In this document: piece after piece, positions 1 to 9,240 of the stretch
Position numbering within the stretch: position 1 is the stretch's first letter
How the letters are laid out: each line of letters starts with the position of its first letter
The notes under the pieces: generated by a model
Told to the model about the DNA's origin: nothing
The model's database searches: none
Seen by the model: only the letters and a program-made list of their open reading frames with translations
Translations under genes and position numbers: made by a program
NCBI GenBank assembly: GCA_015680685.1
Contig: MNCI01034661.1
Span: 115,552 to 137,404 of the forward strand
Length of the DNA: 21,853 nucleotides
Direction of reading: 5' to 3'
Source of the DNA: Gnetum montanum
Lineage: Eukaryota > Streptophyta > Gnetopsida > Gnetales > Gnetaceae

Positions 1-338
1 AGAGTTGTGCTCAAATGTTTTTACAAAATTTTATTTGTTACAAGTAGGTATTATAAGGACTGCATATACTAGGCAATTGAACAGAATAAGAACTCTCAAT
101 AACTCACAGTACTTGGCAAAGTTGGCTAAATCTCTTAAAGATAAGTCATTTGTAGTTATACACAACGCAATTATTTCATTTTTCACAACCACATACAGCA
201 ACAACACACACACATACTTAAATTAACTACTGAGTCTATTTGGAGGTATCTGGGCCTTGGTGTTGCCAGAGACCAGTAAGCACCTAAATCTTGTTCGAGG
301 ACACTCGTTGGTGGTTGCGTCCCAAACAGTCACCAATA
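1..338. other. Left edge, no recognised gene
   Basis: Short open frames occur on both strands, but none resembles a protein I know. The stretch is AT-rich with a short CA-rich run near 199-213. From about 240 to 335 the composition changes to a G/T-richer sequence unlike the reverse transcriptase that starts at about 339. The truncation junction of element A therefore lies near 335. I cannot say what this flanking DNA is. Confidence 0.4.
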
Positions 339-1219
339 GGACCAATTAGAGCAAGTGCTGAAAAGATGCATAGATACCAACTTAAGGCTCAACTGGCAGA
401 AAAGCCATCTAATGGTCCAAGACAGCATAGTACTTGGGCATAAGATTTCACATTCAGGAATAGAGGTAGACCCAGAGAAAGTTAGAGTCATCCAAGGAAT
501 CACCTGACTATCGGAAACTATCAAAGACATTCGGTCATTCCTTGAACAGACTGGCTACTATAGGAGATTCATTGAGAACTTCTCCAAGATTGCCAAACTG
601 TTGGTAGAACTAACGAAGAAGGATGCATCATTCGAATGGACCAGGGAATGTGAATGAGCATTCCAAACTCTGAAACAAAAGCTTGTGGAAACCCCCATTC
701 TACAAGCCCCGAACTAGTCCATACCATTCCATATAATGACTAACATGTCCAATTATGCCTTGGGATCCGTATGCAAGTAGGAGTATCGTCAGTGCACAAC
801 TTAACTACACAACTATAGAAAAAGAATTAATGGCTGTAGTGTTTGCACTAGATAAGTTTAGGCACTATGTGTTAGGTTACAAAGTGTTCATCCATACAGA
901 TCATAGTGTAATTAGGTTCCTCATGAACAAGCCAATGGTTAGCCTTTATATTATATGATGGCTGGTAATCCTACAAAATTTCAATCTAATGATGATCGAC
1001 CGAAAGGGCACCGAGAATGTAGTTGCAGATCATTTATCTCGGTTGCACTGGGATAGCAAGGAGGATGAATATGCCATATCCAATCATTTTCCTGACGAAA
1101 CCCTCTTTGTTGGTGTAGTGAATAACCAACCCATGGAAAAAAATTGGTATAGTAGCATCCTCACCTATCTCCTTTCCCAAAAAACACCACAGGAGTTGGA
1201 CTTTAGGAAGAAACAATAG
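339..1219 (+). pseudogene. Broken RT C-terminal part plus RNase H of element A
   Basis: From about 339 the + strand reads an RT thumb/connection segment (QLEQVLKRC, then VLGHKISHSGIEVDPEKV, then a YYRRFIENFSKIAK block at 559-597). It begins just after where the catalytic YxDD box would be, so the polymerase active site is absent. RNase H follows: IPFHIMTNMSNYAL at 721-759, a frame change near 765, then TTIEKELMAVVFALDKF and the TDH motif to about 940, another frame break, then the ENVVADHLSRL block at 1010-1042. The expected first RNase H aspartate is Asn (codon 742-744). Stops include those at 507-509, 655-657 and 714-716. The product would have copied RNA and removed template RNA during retrotransposition; this copy cannot. 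Confidence 0.85.
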
Positions 1220-1249
1220 TTTCTTCATAGAGCCAAGTACTTCATGGAG

Positions 1250-2476
1250 ATCAACGGACAACTTTACAAAGTCTGTCCTAATAGCTTGGTTCAATGGTGT
1301 GTGCCCGATATGGACCAACTAAGAGTTCTCCAAGATGCTCATGAGGGCCATTGTGGGGGTCACTATGCAAGGAGATGAATGGCTATTAAGATCCTACTTG
1401 TAGGATATTATTGGCCAACATTATTTCGAGATGCCCATCAATTTGTCCAATCCTGCGAGCATTGTCAATGTGATGGAGGAATGACTGCTAGAATGGAGGG
1501 TTCGCAATAATGGATTCAACCTTTAGAACCCTTCGGCATTTGGGGTATAGACTTTATGGGGCCCATTACACCAGTCTCCAATGGAAAAGCTTACATCATC
1601 ATTTTCGTAGACTACCTAATGAAATGGGCTGAAGCAGCTATGGTTACAGACTGCACATCATCTACAGCTACACGATTTGTGCAACAACAAGTTGTAAACA
1701 GGTTTGGTGTACCACGTGCACTTATCTCAGATAATGGAACACACTTCATGGGTGCAACCTTTCGGAAGTTGATGCAACGCTTAGGGGTTGAACATAAATT
1801 GATTACACCTTATCACCCCCAAGCTAATGGCCAAGCCAAGGTCACTAACCAGGAGATTACTAAAATATTAACAAGGACAATTAGCAAATATAGATGAGAT
1901 TTGAGCACTAAACTGAATGATGCTCTCTAGGCATACTGCTCCACTTGGNCGAGCACTAAACTGAATGATGCTCTCTAGGCATACTGCTCCACTTGGAAAC
2001 TTCCTATAAGCTATTCTCCCTATGAGTTAGTATACGAAAAACTTCCAAAGCTTCCAATTCAAACCGATCTCTGTACACTATCCATGGCATGTGACCTCCA
2101 CCTTGACCTTGATCTGGCACAAAAACAAAGATTGGAAACTCTAAATGTGCTAGACGAAAATTGATTGGTTGCCTTGTCATCAAATGAGTTGCACAAGGCA
2201 CATAACAAACAACATCATGACTTAAAAATTTGAAAGATTAAGTATCAACCAGGAGATAAGGTCTTTTACTGGAATCCCACACATGTGCCACAACGCACAA
2301 AATTTCAAAAATTGTGGGAAGGGCCTTACATAATTCATACAACCTTTCCCTCAGGAGCCATGACCATATACAAACCTAAAAGCCCTGATAAGAGATTACT
2401 GGTCAATGTGCAACAAACCAAATCCTTCCATGAACTTAAAATAGCTGGTGCACATAATACCTTTGAGAGAGGATGA
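1250..2476 (+). pseudogene. Broken integrase of element A
   Basis: The N-terminal HHCC zinc module is visible (AHEGHCGGHYA at about 1336-1368 and SCEHCQ at 1452-1470). The catalytic core follows with GIDFMGP (Asp codon 1550-1552) and ISDNGTHF (Asp codon 1730-1732). The third catalytic residue, exactly 35 residues further on, is Lys (codon 1838-1840) where Glu is required. After an assembly join at 1949 the frame goes on through SYSPYELVY and a C-terminal GPYII module (2321-2335) to a stop at 2474-2476. Two conserved Trp codons have become stops (1896-1898 TGA, 1928-1930 TAG). In the family the protein inserts element DNA into the chromosome; here it is dead. Confidence 0.88.
1903..1996. repeat. 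Perfect 46-bp direct repeat around a single N
   Basis: Positions 1903-1948 and 1951-1996 are identical over 46 bp, separated by N (1949) and one extra base. The duplicated piece is integrase coding sequence (LNDAL-stop-AYCSTW) that occurs once in this protein family. The second such site at 14379-14472 has the same 46-N-1-46 geometry. This points to two contigs joined end to end without merging their overlap, not to a real duplication. Confidence 0.85.
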
Positions 2477-3096
2477 CCTCGCTCATTATTTTGGATCCCC
2501 TCCTTCCAAATTAGTCATGGGGGAGATGGCCACCTAGGCTGATCAATCAAGGCCCTCAGTTCCTTTTTAAGTTTTTTTTTACACATTTTTGTTTTGCAAA
2601 TTTCTTTAACTTTTCTTGTTTTTTTTTTTGCAACATCGTTCATACTTTTTCGTTTATTTGTGTGATTGTTTATGTTGTTAATTTTTTCACCTAATAAGTG
2701 CTCCTAGAGATGGTATGAACTGTATTCCATTAATTGCTAATGTTTGGTTTTTACCTTTGAGTGATGACGTTGATACGAGGGTATGATTCTTTGATATAAT
2801 AGGCAATGAGTCCACATCATCCATGCATCCATGAAATTCTATGGTCTCTCTTGGCTTAGAACTGTATAGTACCTTTTTTTAAATAATCAGAACTATCAAT
2901 GAATTGGTGACTGGGTATTTCTCAAACTAAGGAAAGACTCAAGGACTGAAAAGAGTGTGACTTCAAGGGAACTTGATGCATTTGTGCTGGCCATTCTCTT
3001 GGATGCTTGAATGTTTTCTTCTTGATTTTTCCTTACCATTTCGACGTTGCTTCATTATTGGGAAGCTGAGCCAATAAAAATAATAAGTCTTTGCAT

Positions 3097-3157
3097 GGTG
3101 TGGTTCTCACGCAAAAAAAAAAAAAAAAAAGTGAAAAGTGAGAATTCAAAGCACACC
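3097..3157 (+). other. Predicted hairpin with A-rich loop (element A copy)
   Basis: Inner stem TTCTCAC (3104-3110) pairs with GTGAGAA (3138-3144). Outer stem GGTGTG (3097-3102) pairs with CACACC (3152-3157). The loop contains a run of 18 A (3113-3130), and a 7-nt bulge lies on the 3' side. The same structure with compensating base changes is at 9814-9893 in element B. Function unknown. Confidence 0.55.
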
Positions 3158-4410
3158 CCTTAGACAAAATAATCATTTAGGCTGCAAGCATTGGTTATGG
3201 AACTAAACAAACATGTTCCCTCTAACTAAAGCCCTCTCTTGCTTCCTACTTTCTCCTTTCTTGTTTTGTCGGAATGGTGGTGACTTTTTGGCGAAAGTGT
3301 TCTCATTACTCGAAGTGGATGGATTGGCCAATTGTATTAATGTGAAGTCATTGGATGTGGATTATTTGAGGTTGGATTTGAAATTAGATCTACTAAGTCA
3401 CTTTAACCATTAATACACAAAGGGCTATACACCACCTTGTTCTTAAGACTTCATTCGATTCTCTTCTTTTCATCCTTCTTTCTCCATTTTTCACCTCATT
3501 GCCGATTGTATCAATAGTCCATATTTTGGTTGATGCATTGTTTTCTTTTTGGTAAATTCTTATGGTTAAGACTTTAACTCTTGTTTCCAAATGGCATTTC
3601 TAGAGCCTATGAACTCTTTGAATGTGGGATTGTCAGGGCATTAAGGGCATGAGCCTGCTTTGAGGAGGACCCACTGGCATTCCTGTTTGGTCCATCCGTT
3701 AAGTTCTTTCCCTTAAACATTTTCTCAATTAACATTTATTTTATTCATTTCCATCCCTGACATCAATTTTATTGACGTTACCATTGTTTCTTTTTCTCCA
3801 TCTTTCTTATTCCCTATCTTTTCCATTCTATCGCTACCAGAGGTTCGCTCTTAGTCATGGGGGTCATGGTCCAATTTTTTCGATTTTCTCTTAACCCCTA
3901 CACCTTGGGTAGTCATTAGTGTTATATCTCTAGATCCGCATTAGCCATATCACAACTTAGCCAATGGACCTTACACTGAGGCAAAGTATCAACTACATTG
4001 TGATTCATTTACCCTTGCTAATATAAGATTGTGTTGTGTGTGCATATGGAAATCATACACCAATGGATTGGATCTGGAGGAAACACTTGGAATAGATTGG
4101 TGCTGGAGCAGTTATGCAAGGAACGAGACTGATGGCATGCTTATGGATGGATAAAGAAAAGCACAATCTTGGCGTCGATAGCAACAGACTTCTTCTTTTC
4201 TCTCTCTCTTCTCTTCTCTCTCAGCTGCCAAATAAGGTTGAATGTCAAATGTGTATAGTGTTCACTCTTATTGTCATGAACATTAATTTTTGTCATGTAT
4301 TGTAATGATGATCTGTTCACATGTCAACCCATTCACCATTAGTATCATTCAAGTCAATAATCCCATACCTTCCCAATATTTTGTAAGGAACTCGAGGATG
4401 AGTTTTGATT

Positions 4411-4424
4411 CAGTCATGGGGGTA
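4411..4424 (+). promoter_or_regulatory. Polypurine tract of element A
   Basis: CAGTCATGGGGGTA lies directly before the LTR start TGATGA at 4425. A G-rich purine run at this place is the usual primer for plus-strand DNA synthesis in LTR elements. It is short and interrupted. Confidence 0.55.
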
Positions 4425-4435
4425 TGATGAGCCAC

Positions 4436-4505
4436 AATATCGCATACATGATATCGCATCTACGATATCGCGTCCGCCCCTGTGATATCGCATACACGAT
4501 ATCGC
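4436..4505 (+). repeat. GATATCGC repeat array in the U3 of element A
   Basis: Five copies of (A/G)ATATCGC start at 4436, 4450, 4464, 4484 and 4498, mostly 14 bp apart, upstream of the TATA box at 4522. The unit contains the palindrome GATATC and a CpG. Placement in U3 suggests an enhancer-type repeat, which is inference. Confidence 0.7.
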
Positions 4506-4521
4506 AACCTGCCGCAACATC

Positions 4522-4529
4522 TATAAATA
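4522..4529 (+). promoter_or_regulatory. TATA box of LTR A
   Basis: TATAAATA about 97 bp into the LTR, matching the place of CTATAAAT/TATATAAAT in both LTRs of B. Transcription would start some 30 bp downstream and define the U3/R border. Confidence 0.6.
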
Positions 4530-5250
4530 AGAGGCAGCTTTCCCTGTTTTAGGCATCTAGACTTAGATCCTTAGCCAAACTATAGAAGTTTTACCATTCT
4601 AGAGTTAGAATAATTTTCATGTGCCTGCAGTAGGAGTCTTAAAGTGAACAAATCTTTATTCGAGCAAATTGTACCTGAGCACACATTTGTGTACAGAAAT
4701 AAAGATTAACTTTATGATAAACCTTGCAGCATGTGGAATAAGCTAAATAGGATTTAATTATTGTTAAATATTTAAATGCTTTCCTAGATAATTAATCTCT
4801 CTCAACCCTTGACTCTCCTAGTTAAGTGCATTCAGTACAACCACTTCGAGCACATGTGTAATGCTTGGTAACCTAGTAATGGGTAGCATTTGGTAATCCC
4901 AACAACGTTGCACTGGTTCTGGGTGTGTGTGGCAAGTGGGAATGTATACTGGTGCTAGGACAATTAGAACTTAGTTAGTGAATAGTTAATGAAAGTTAGT
5001 TACTTAGTTCTCTTCACCTTCCCCTATTAGCATAAGACATTAAAAAGATAAAATATATAAAAATCATATACCTCAAGCTTACTTAAGCATACAACTATGA
5101 AAATACAAGTAAGTTTGGGAAGACAGTGATTGATTAACCTTAAATGTTCCATTAAGGCGTGTAAGCACTTAATCCTTAGAGTTCGACCAGATCGTGCGTG
5201 AGACGCTCATATTTGTATGGTTGAGTGTAGGGGTACCTCGCCACTCATCA

Positions 5251-5709
5251 ATGATGTAACATGATCTATATTAATCTAAATCTACACTTTAAGGAGGATT
5301 TAATTCACCAAGGGTTATTACAAAAAAATGATTTTTGGAAACAAAAATAGGCCAAGAAGCTTGGAAAAAGGCCTTAAGCCTTCAACTCTTGACCAATGAG
5401 AGCTATCATAAAAAGTTAAACTAAACACTTTAATTATGATCTATAATAGTCTAAACCTATAATTTAAGGATGATTCAAGTCACTAGGGGTGTTGCAAAAA
5501 ATAAATAAATTTTGGAGATAAAAATGATCAAAAAATTTAGGAAAATAACTTAAGCCTTCAATTCCTAGCTAATTAAAAAAAACAATTGTCACTTTACAAT
5601 TCAAAATATGAAAAAAAATAATTTAAGATGATATGATAGAGACCAATGGCAAAAGAGAACTTAGGTGGTAGAAACAATTTCATTAGAGCAAGGTTAAGAT
5701 GATGATAAT
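5251..5709. other. Spacer between elements with a diverged tandem duplication
   Basis: No gene seen; AT-rich. Two related units lie at about 5262-5403 and 5437-5576 (offset 175 bp). Both begin TGATCTATA, continue through a TTTAAGGA(G/T)GATT block, an A-rich run and GGA(A/G)A(C/T)AAAAAT, and reach CTTAAGCCTTCAA. They differ at many positions, so the duplication is old. This may be remains of an older element. Confidence 0.55.
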
Positions 5710-5729
5710 TGATGAGTGACAAATATGTT
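5710..5729 (-). repeat. Terminal 20 bp of LTR C (minus strand), left of element B
   Basis: Read on the minus strand this stretch ends GTCACTCATCA, matching the CGCCACTCATCA terminus of LTRs A and B. Joined to 15123 onward (dropping B and one target copy), it continues the minus-strand sequence GTATGGTTGGGCATTGG seen there in the right order. It is therefore the tip of an older LTR that element B split. Confidence 0.65.
5725..5729. repeat. Target site duplication of element B, left copy
   Basis: ATGTT immediately before the 5' LTR. The sequence immediately after the 3' LTR (15118-15122) is ATGTC. Four of five bases match, and the difference is a C/T transition. Five bp is the usual duplication length for Ty3/gypsy integration. 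Confidence 0.65.
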
Positions 5730-6565
5730 TGATGAATCAGTGAAGGGTTACATTGATGCATGCTTATTGATGCATGGGTTGATGCATCAACACAATGTCT
5801 ATCTTTACCTATATAAATGCACATACCCATTGCATTTATGGCACCGTGGAGTTAGTAGAGTAATGAAGTTCTTGCAATTTCATTCCATAAGAGTTAGAAT
5901 ATTTTCTAAGTACCTATAGTAAGACTTCAAGGATATGGACGGATTCTTATTCGAGCATCGATGTACCTAGACACCTTGATTTGATGGTAATAAAGATGAG
6001 ATTCTTGAAACTCCTTGCAACACTCAAAATAGATTAATGTTTACTTTCATGCACTTTATTATTCATGCACTTTACATTTATGTTCTCAATTAAATAATAT
6101 TATTAATTAATATACATAAGTACAATCACCTTGAACATATTGTTAATGCTTGGTAATTCCAGCCATGTTAGTGCTTGGTTCATCTAGTAGCCTAACATGT
6201 GGTAATGTAGTAATGTCTTAACAAGTTCAAGATGTGCACAGCAGGTGGGCCTTAATACTTATGTTAGGAAATAGATTAAGGCATTAGATAGTTCCTTAGA
6301 TTAATTCATACTTAATTACTTCATTTCACACTTAGACTTAATTAGATAAAATATAAAATTTAATACAAATCATGTGCCTTGGCTTACACTTAACCATACA
6401 CTTGCACCTATACAAATAAAGCTGAGAAGATAATGATCACATGCTTAGCTCACTACCTTTGCTATTGTGCATTTAGAGAGCTAAAGTCCAAGGAATTTGA
6501 CTAGATCACTAGTGCAACACTTGTGATTTGTATGGTTGTGCGTAGGGACTACTCATCACTCATCA
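5730..6565 (+). repeat. 5' LTR of element B (836 bp)
   Basis: Starts TGATGAATCA and ends CACTCATCA. It aligns along its length with 14244-15117. TATATAA at 5810-5816 and AATAAA at 5989-5994 mark promoter and polyadenylation sites. The U3 has three TTGATGCAT units at about 5752-5788, including the perfect palindrome GTTGATGCATCAAC at 5778-5791. In the 3' LTR the matching units keep CpG forms such as TCGACGCAT, so this copy has lost CpGs by C-to-T and G-to-A change. A TGATGA at 5710 looks like an LTR start but belongs to LTR C. Confidence 0.85.
5810..5816 (+). promoter_or_regulatory. TATA box of the 5' LTR of B
   Basis: TATATAA, about 80 bp into the LTR, followed by the conserved GCATTTATGGCACC segment. 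The 3' LTR has TATAAA at 14325-14330. Confidence 0.6.
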
Positions 6566-6566
6566 T

Positions 6567-6584
6567 TGGTGTCACTGCTAGGGA
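6567..6584 (+). promoter_or_regulatory. Primer binding site, tRNA-Asp type, decayed
   Basis: TGGTGTCACTGCTAGGGA starts one base after the LTR end. From memory, the complement of the 3' end of plant tRNA-Asp is TGGCGCCGTTGCCGGGGA, the primer site of Athila-type elements. Twelve of 18 positions match and all six differences are transitions, mostly at CpG sites. The initiator-Met site (TGGTATCAGAGC) fits less well. Confidence 0.6.
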
Positions 6585-6697
6585 TGATGCTAGTGACCTA
6601 GATTAGTTATATTATAAATGATCATTGTAAAAACATTATTGACTTATCTTTTAAGAAAAATTAATATTTTAAGTCATACACATTATTAATTAAAAAC

Positions 6698-8290
6698 ATG
6701 TCTCCTTCACATATGGCCAATAATCCATCACATGATGAGGATACTAGTAGAAAAAATGGTAAGATCTATATTGAAGAAAATTGGAGTAAATCACTTAGAT
6801 CCTATGTAAGATCTATATGTTCATTTAGACTCCACTGCATTTATGGAAACATGGAGTTAGCAGATCTATATTGAATAAAATTGGAGTAAATCACTTAGAT
6901 CCTATGTAAGATCTATATGTTCATTTAGACTCTTACTGCATTCAAATAATATGTTCAATTGATGCAAACAACCTTAGAGGGGATGGAATAAGTTCTAGAA
7001 CAAGGAGAGCCTCAAGGCCTACAACTCTTCTAAACTTAGAAATGATAAATCAAGGGACCATGGGGGAAAATATAACAGCCATGGCAATTCTCCTAGTTCC
7101 CCATCTTTCTCTTCCTCTTCAATGTCTAGTTTTGATGCAGATGAACATAGATATAGAGATAGAGCTCCACTAAGGGGTAAAGATGAAGATAGAAATATAA
7201 TGCAAAGGCAAGATGAAAGACATAAAAGTGAGCATAGACAAGATCATCAGTATCAAATAAATAAAAATAGAGATTATCACCATGACATGTCTGATGAAAA
7301 TAAACCCTTGTTGGCTATTAGGAGTATGACAAAGATTAGGGAGGCTAAACAAATATCTCATAGGCATCAAATGACTTGACATAAATAACATTCCTAAATT
7401 TAAGAGAGGCTTTAATTCTAATTTACAACATCATTTATAGGCCTTCCATGATGCTTACACCATGCAAAATATCAAAAGTAAGTGGAAAAAGTTTAAGCTC
7501 TTTCCTAGGACATTAATAAAAGAAGCTGAAAGTTGGTATGGATCATTGGAACTAGATTTAATCTACTGATGGTCCATAATGCTTGAGCTCTTCAATGAAA
7601 AATACCAAACCTATGAGAGAGTGTTCAATCTAAGATAGCAAATCCAAGGATGGAAGCAAGAAAAACATGAATCCTTAGATGTGGCCTTGGATAGATACTA
7701 TTTGCTACTACATAGATGTCAAAGCCATGATTTTTCTTAAAACAAGTGGTTTCTCCACATCATAGATGGGCTTCGTAACAAAACAAGGGAGACCCTTAGG
7801 ATCTATGCCAAAGGACAATTATTAGAAGTGAGAGCCCATTAGATATAAAGGCTAGTTGAACAGGTTGCAAAAGAAGAAGGAGAGCTATGTAAAAGAGAGA
7901 GTGTAGAGGAATATAACTAGGATCAAACTCTTTAGGCAAAAGCGATAGCTCTTGATGAGTTGATTTCACAACAAACCTTGCCAATCCAAAATTCTATCAT
8001 TGAGATTGAAGCAAGGATAGATAATATGTGAGAGTTGATGAATGAAAAAGTTACAACCTACTTGGAAACCATAGAGGAGAGGGTAACTCAAAAAGGATTA
8101 AGTGATTAAAATAAGAAGAGGAAAAAGAATAAAGAAACAAGTAGAAACATTTACTGACAAAAAAGAAAAGTAGCTATAGTAGAAAGGACTGTAGACTCAA
8201 ATATAGAAGAAGATGATGGATGTGACATCTACCAATATAAACATCCAAAGGACTATTGCCTAGTTATGTTACATCTAAAAGAGTTTGGGG
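6698..8290 (+). pseudogene. Broken gag of element B
   Basis: The first likely ATG is 6698-6700 (MSPSHMANNPSHDEDTS). A 100-bp tandem duplication (6762-6961) then breaks the frame. A serine-rich then Arg/Asp/His-rich stretch follows at 7040-7375. A capsid-like region at about 7390-7880 has the retrotransposon gag pattern (AFHDAYTMQNIKS, then AESWYGSLE, LFNEKYQTYERVF, then HIIDGLRNKTRETL, RLVEQVAKEEGE). A Lys-rich patch and a zinc-knuckle remnant come last: Cys 8221, Tyr 8230 where Cys is expected, His 8242, Cys 8257 (CX2-Y-X3HX4C). Gag packages the RNA in the cytoplasm. Several in-frame stops, most explicable by CAG/CAA or TGG changes, make it dead. Confidence 0.75.
6762..6961 (+). repeat. 100-bp tandem duplication in the gag leader, holding an LTR-like piece
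   Basis: A 71-bp segment at 6762-6832 recurs at 6862-6932 with one difference, giving a 100-bp period. The 29-bp spacer between copies (6833-6861) resembles B's own LTR at 5829-5859: 26 of 31 positions agree when compared over 6834-6864. The duplication shifts the gag frame because 100 is not a multiple of three. Confidence 0.8.
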
Positions 8291-9240
8291 CTTTTCTTTG
8301 AATACCAAGTTTGTAGAAAAGCAAATGCCTAGGATATTACCTTACAAGGTAATTATACGCAATCCTACAACTGATAGTACTATCCTAGTGGGACTTCTCA
8401 TCAACCTCAAAACTACTATCAACCATAGTAGAAAAATCCATAATCATGGGGGATGCCATCAACAAACTAGTAATACCCTTATTGTCAGCCAGACCCTTAT
8501 GGATACTATGTTCAACAACCTATTTTTCCAAATGGTTCTACCTCCTCTACCTTGAATCACTATTACCACTCTTCCGAATATCATCAACCCACAACATCTC
8601 CTATGGGATCACCATCTCATACCTCTTATCCTCCATCACATCCTCAATACTCTCATACTTTCCTCTAACACATGTCACCACCAACAACACAAGAATGATT
8701 GGCACCATAACCTTAGCAGAAGAATGCCACCTATGCTATGAACATACAAGTAAATGATAATGTTAGTAGATCCCAAAAAAAGTCTTGGAAACATCCTTTC
8801 TTTAGCATAGTTCCCACACATGTGAATAGAACCCGTAGATCTATTAGCTCATCAAAACCAACACAAAGCCAATATGGTGCAACACCCTTCCTCACAAAAA
8901 CAATGTCTCTTAATACTATGTAAAAGTCAACAACCATCACCACTCCAACACACAACGTAATAGATGAACCTATCATGGTGGAGAGATAGAAAATTCCCTA
9001 CATTACTAATAATGATACAAGGTGTAATTGTGGGCTAGCAGTTCAAAGTGTTACTACGATTCCTATACCAACCCACAACAAACTTAAGGAATAAGTGTGT
9101 GCAAAACCAAGTCTACACAATAGCCACCAAACCAGAGGACACCCAGTGGCTCGAAAATGAGAATACCAAACCGTTCAAAAAATGCATGAAAATATCTAAC
9201 CCACTTATTAGCTCTTGTCTCACTCATGAGCTTAGTGATG
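8291..9240 (+). pseudogene. Low-complexity tail after gag of element B
   Basis: At about 8480-8668 one frame reads a Pro/Ser/Tyr/His/Gln-rich stretch (YCQPDPYGYYVQQP, then HYYHSSEYHQPTTSP, then SYPPSHPQYSHTF) ending at a stop. Further frame pieces continue to about 9235 (KKSWKHPFFSIVP, SKPTQSQYGA). I recognise no domain and no protease DTG motif. It looks like the disordered C-terminus of a gag, or what remained after pol was deleted. It ends at TTAGTGATGGGGGAGAT (9232-9248), which also marks the end of pol in element A. Confidence 0.5.

Larger units (their letters stand above)
2477..4424 (+). other. Post-pol non-coding tract of element A
   Basis: No credible coding frame. It starts with T-rich DNA (2565-2690) and ends just before the LTR with a CATACCTTCCCAA block (4366-4378) shared with element B at 14165-14177. 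The order of similar blocks from about 2700 to 3715 is the same as in B at about 9480-10460: the GAGTCC block, GTGTGACTTCAAGG (2956-2969 and 9690-9703), GTCTTTGCATGGTGTGG (3088-3104 and 9804-9820) and GGGCATTAAGGGCATG (3637-3652 and 10387-10402). It holds the hairpin at 3097-3157 and copies of a polypurine-like motif at 2511 and 3851. Confidence 0.7.
339..5250 (+). mobile_element. Element A: 5'-truncated Ty3/gypsy LTR retrotransposon
   Basis: In order: end of reverse transcriptase, RNase H, integrase, a long non-coding tract, a polypurine tract and a 3' LTR. Gag, protease, the catalytic half of RT and the 5' LTR are missing, either cut off near 338 or outside the window. The order RT-RNase H-integrase is that of Ty3/gypsy (Metaviridae) elements. 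No chromodomain follows the integrase GPY motif, which argues for the non-chromoviral (Athila/Tat) branch. The related element B has a tRNA-Asp-like primer site, which fits Athila. Many in-frame stops and several frameshifts make it inactive. Confidence 0.85.
4425..5250 (+). repeat. 3' LTR of element A (826 bp)
   Basis: Starts TGATGAGCC and ends CACTCATCA, so it has TG...CA termini. A TATA box lies at 4522-4529 and an AATAAA at 4698-4703. It shares landmarks in the same order with the LTRs of B: CTATAAAT, GAGTTAGAAT, TTATTCGAGCA, GTACCTG, AATAAAGAT, GTATGGTTG near the end and the same terminus. Its length equals that of B's 3' LTR once the assembly duplication there is removed. Sequence differs enough that A and B are different subfamilies. 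The matching 5' LTR is not in the window. Confidence 0.8.

Noticed and set aside
3113-3130. Run of 18 A as a retroposon tail
   Set aside because: It lies inside the loop of the hairpin shared with element B, and the flanks are continuous element sequence with no target duplication.
4436-4505. GATATCGC array as a CRISPR array
   Set aside because: Units are 8 bp at 14-20 bp spacing inside a plant LTR; there are no CRISPR-length repeats or spacers and no cas genes.
5710-5715. TGATGA at 5710 as the start of element B
   Set aside because: Alignment with the 3' LTR puts the start at 5730 (TGATGAATCA), and only that start gives a matching target duplication. The 5710 sequence is explained by LTR C.
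5594-5919. Opposed open frames across the start of element B
   Set aside because: They run over the LTR boundary and U3 repeats; the same LTR text in the 3' copy gives a different reading, so no coding selection.
8446-8757. 103-codon + strand frame starting MGDAINKL
   Set aside because: It is out of frame with the Pro/Ser/Tyr-rich gag tail that covers the same bases, and its Leu/Ser/Ile-rich text is what frame-shifted Pro/Ser codons produce.
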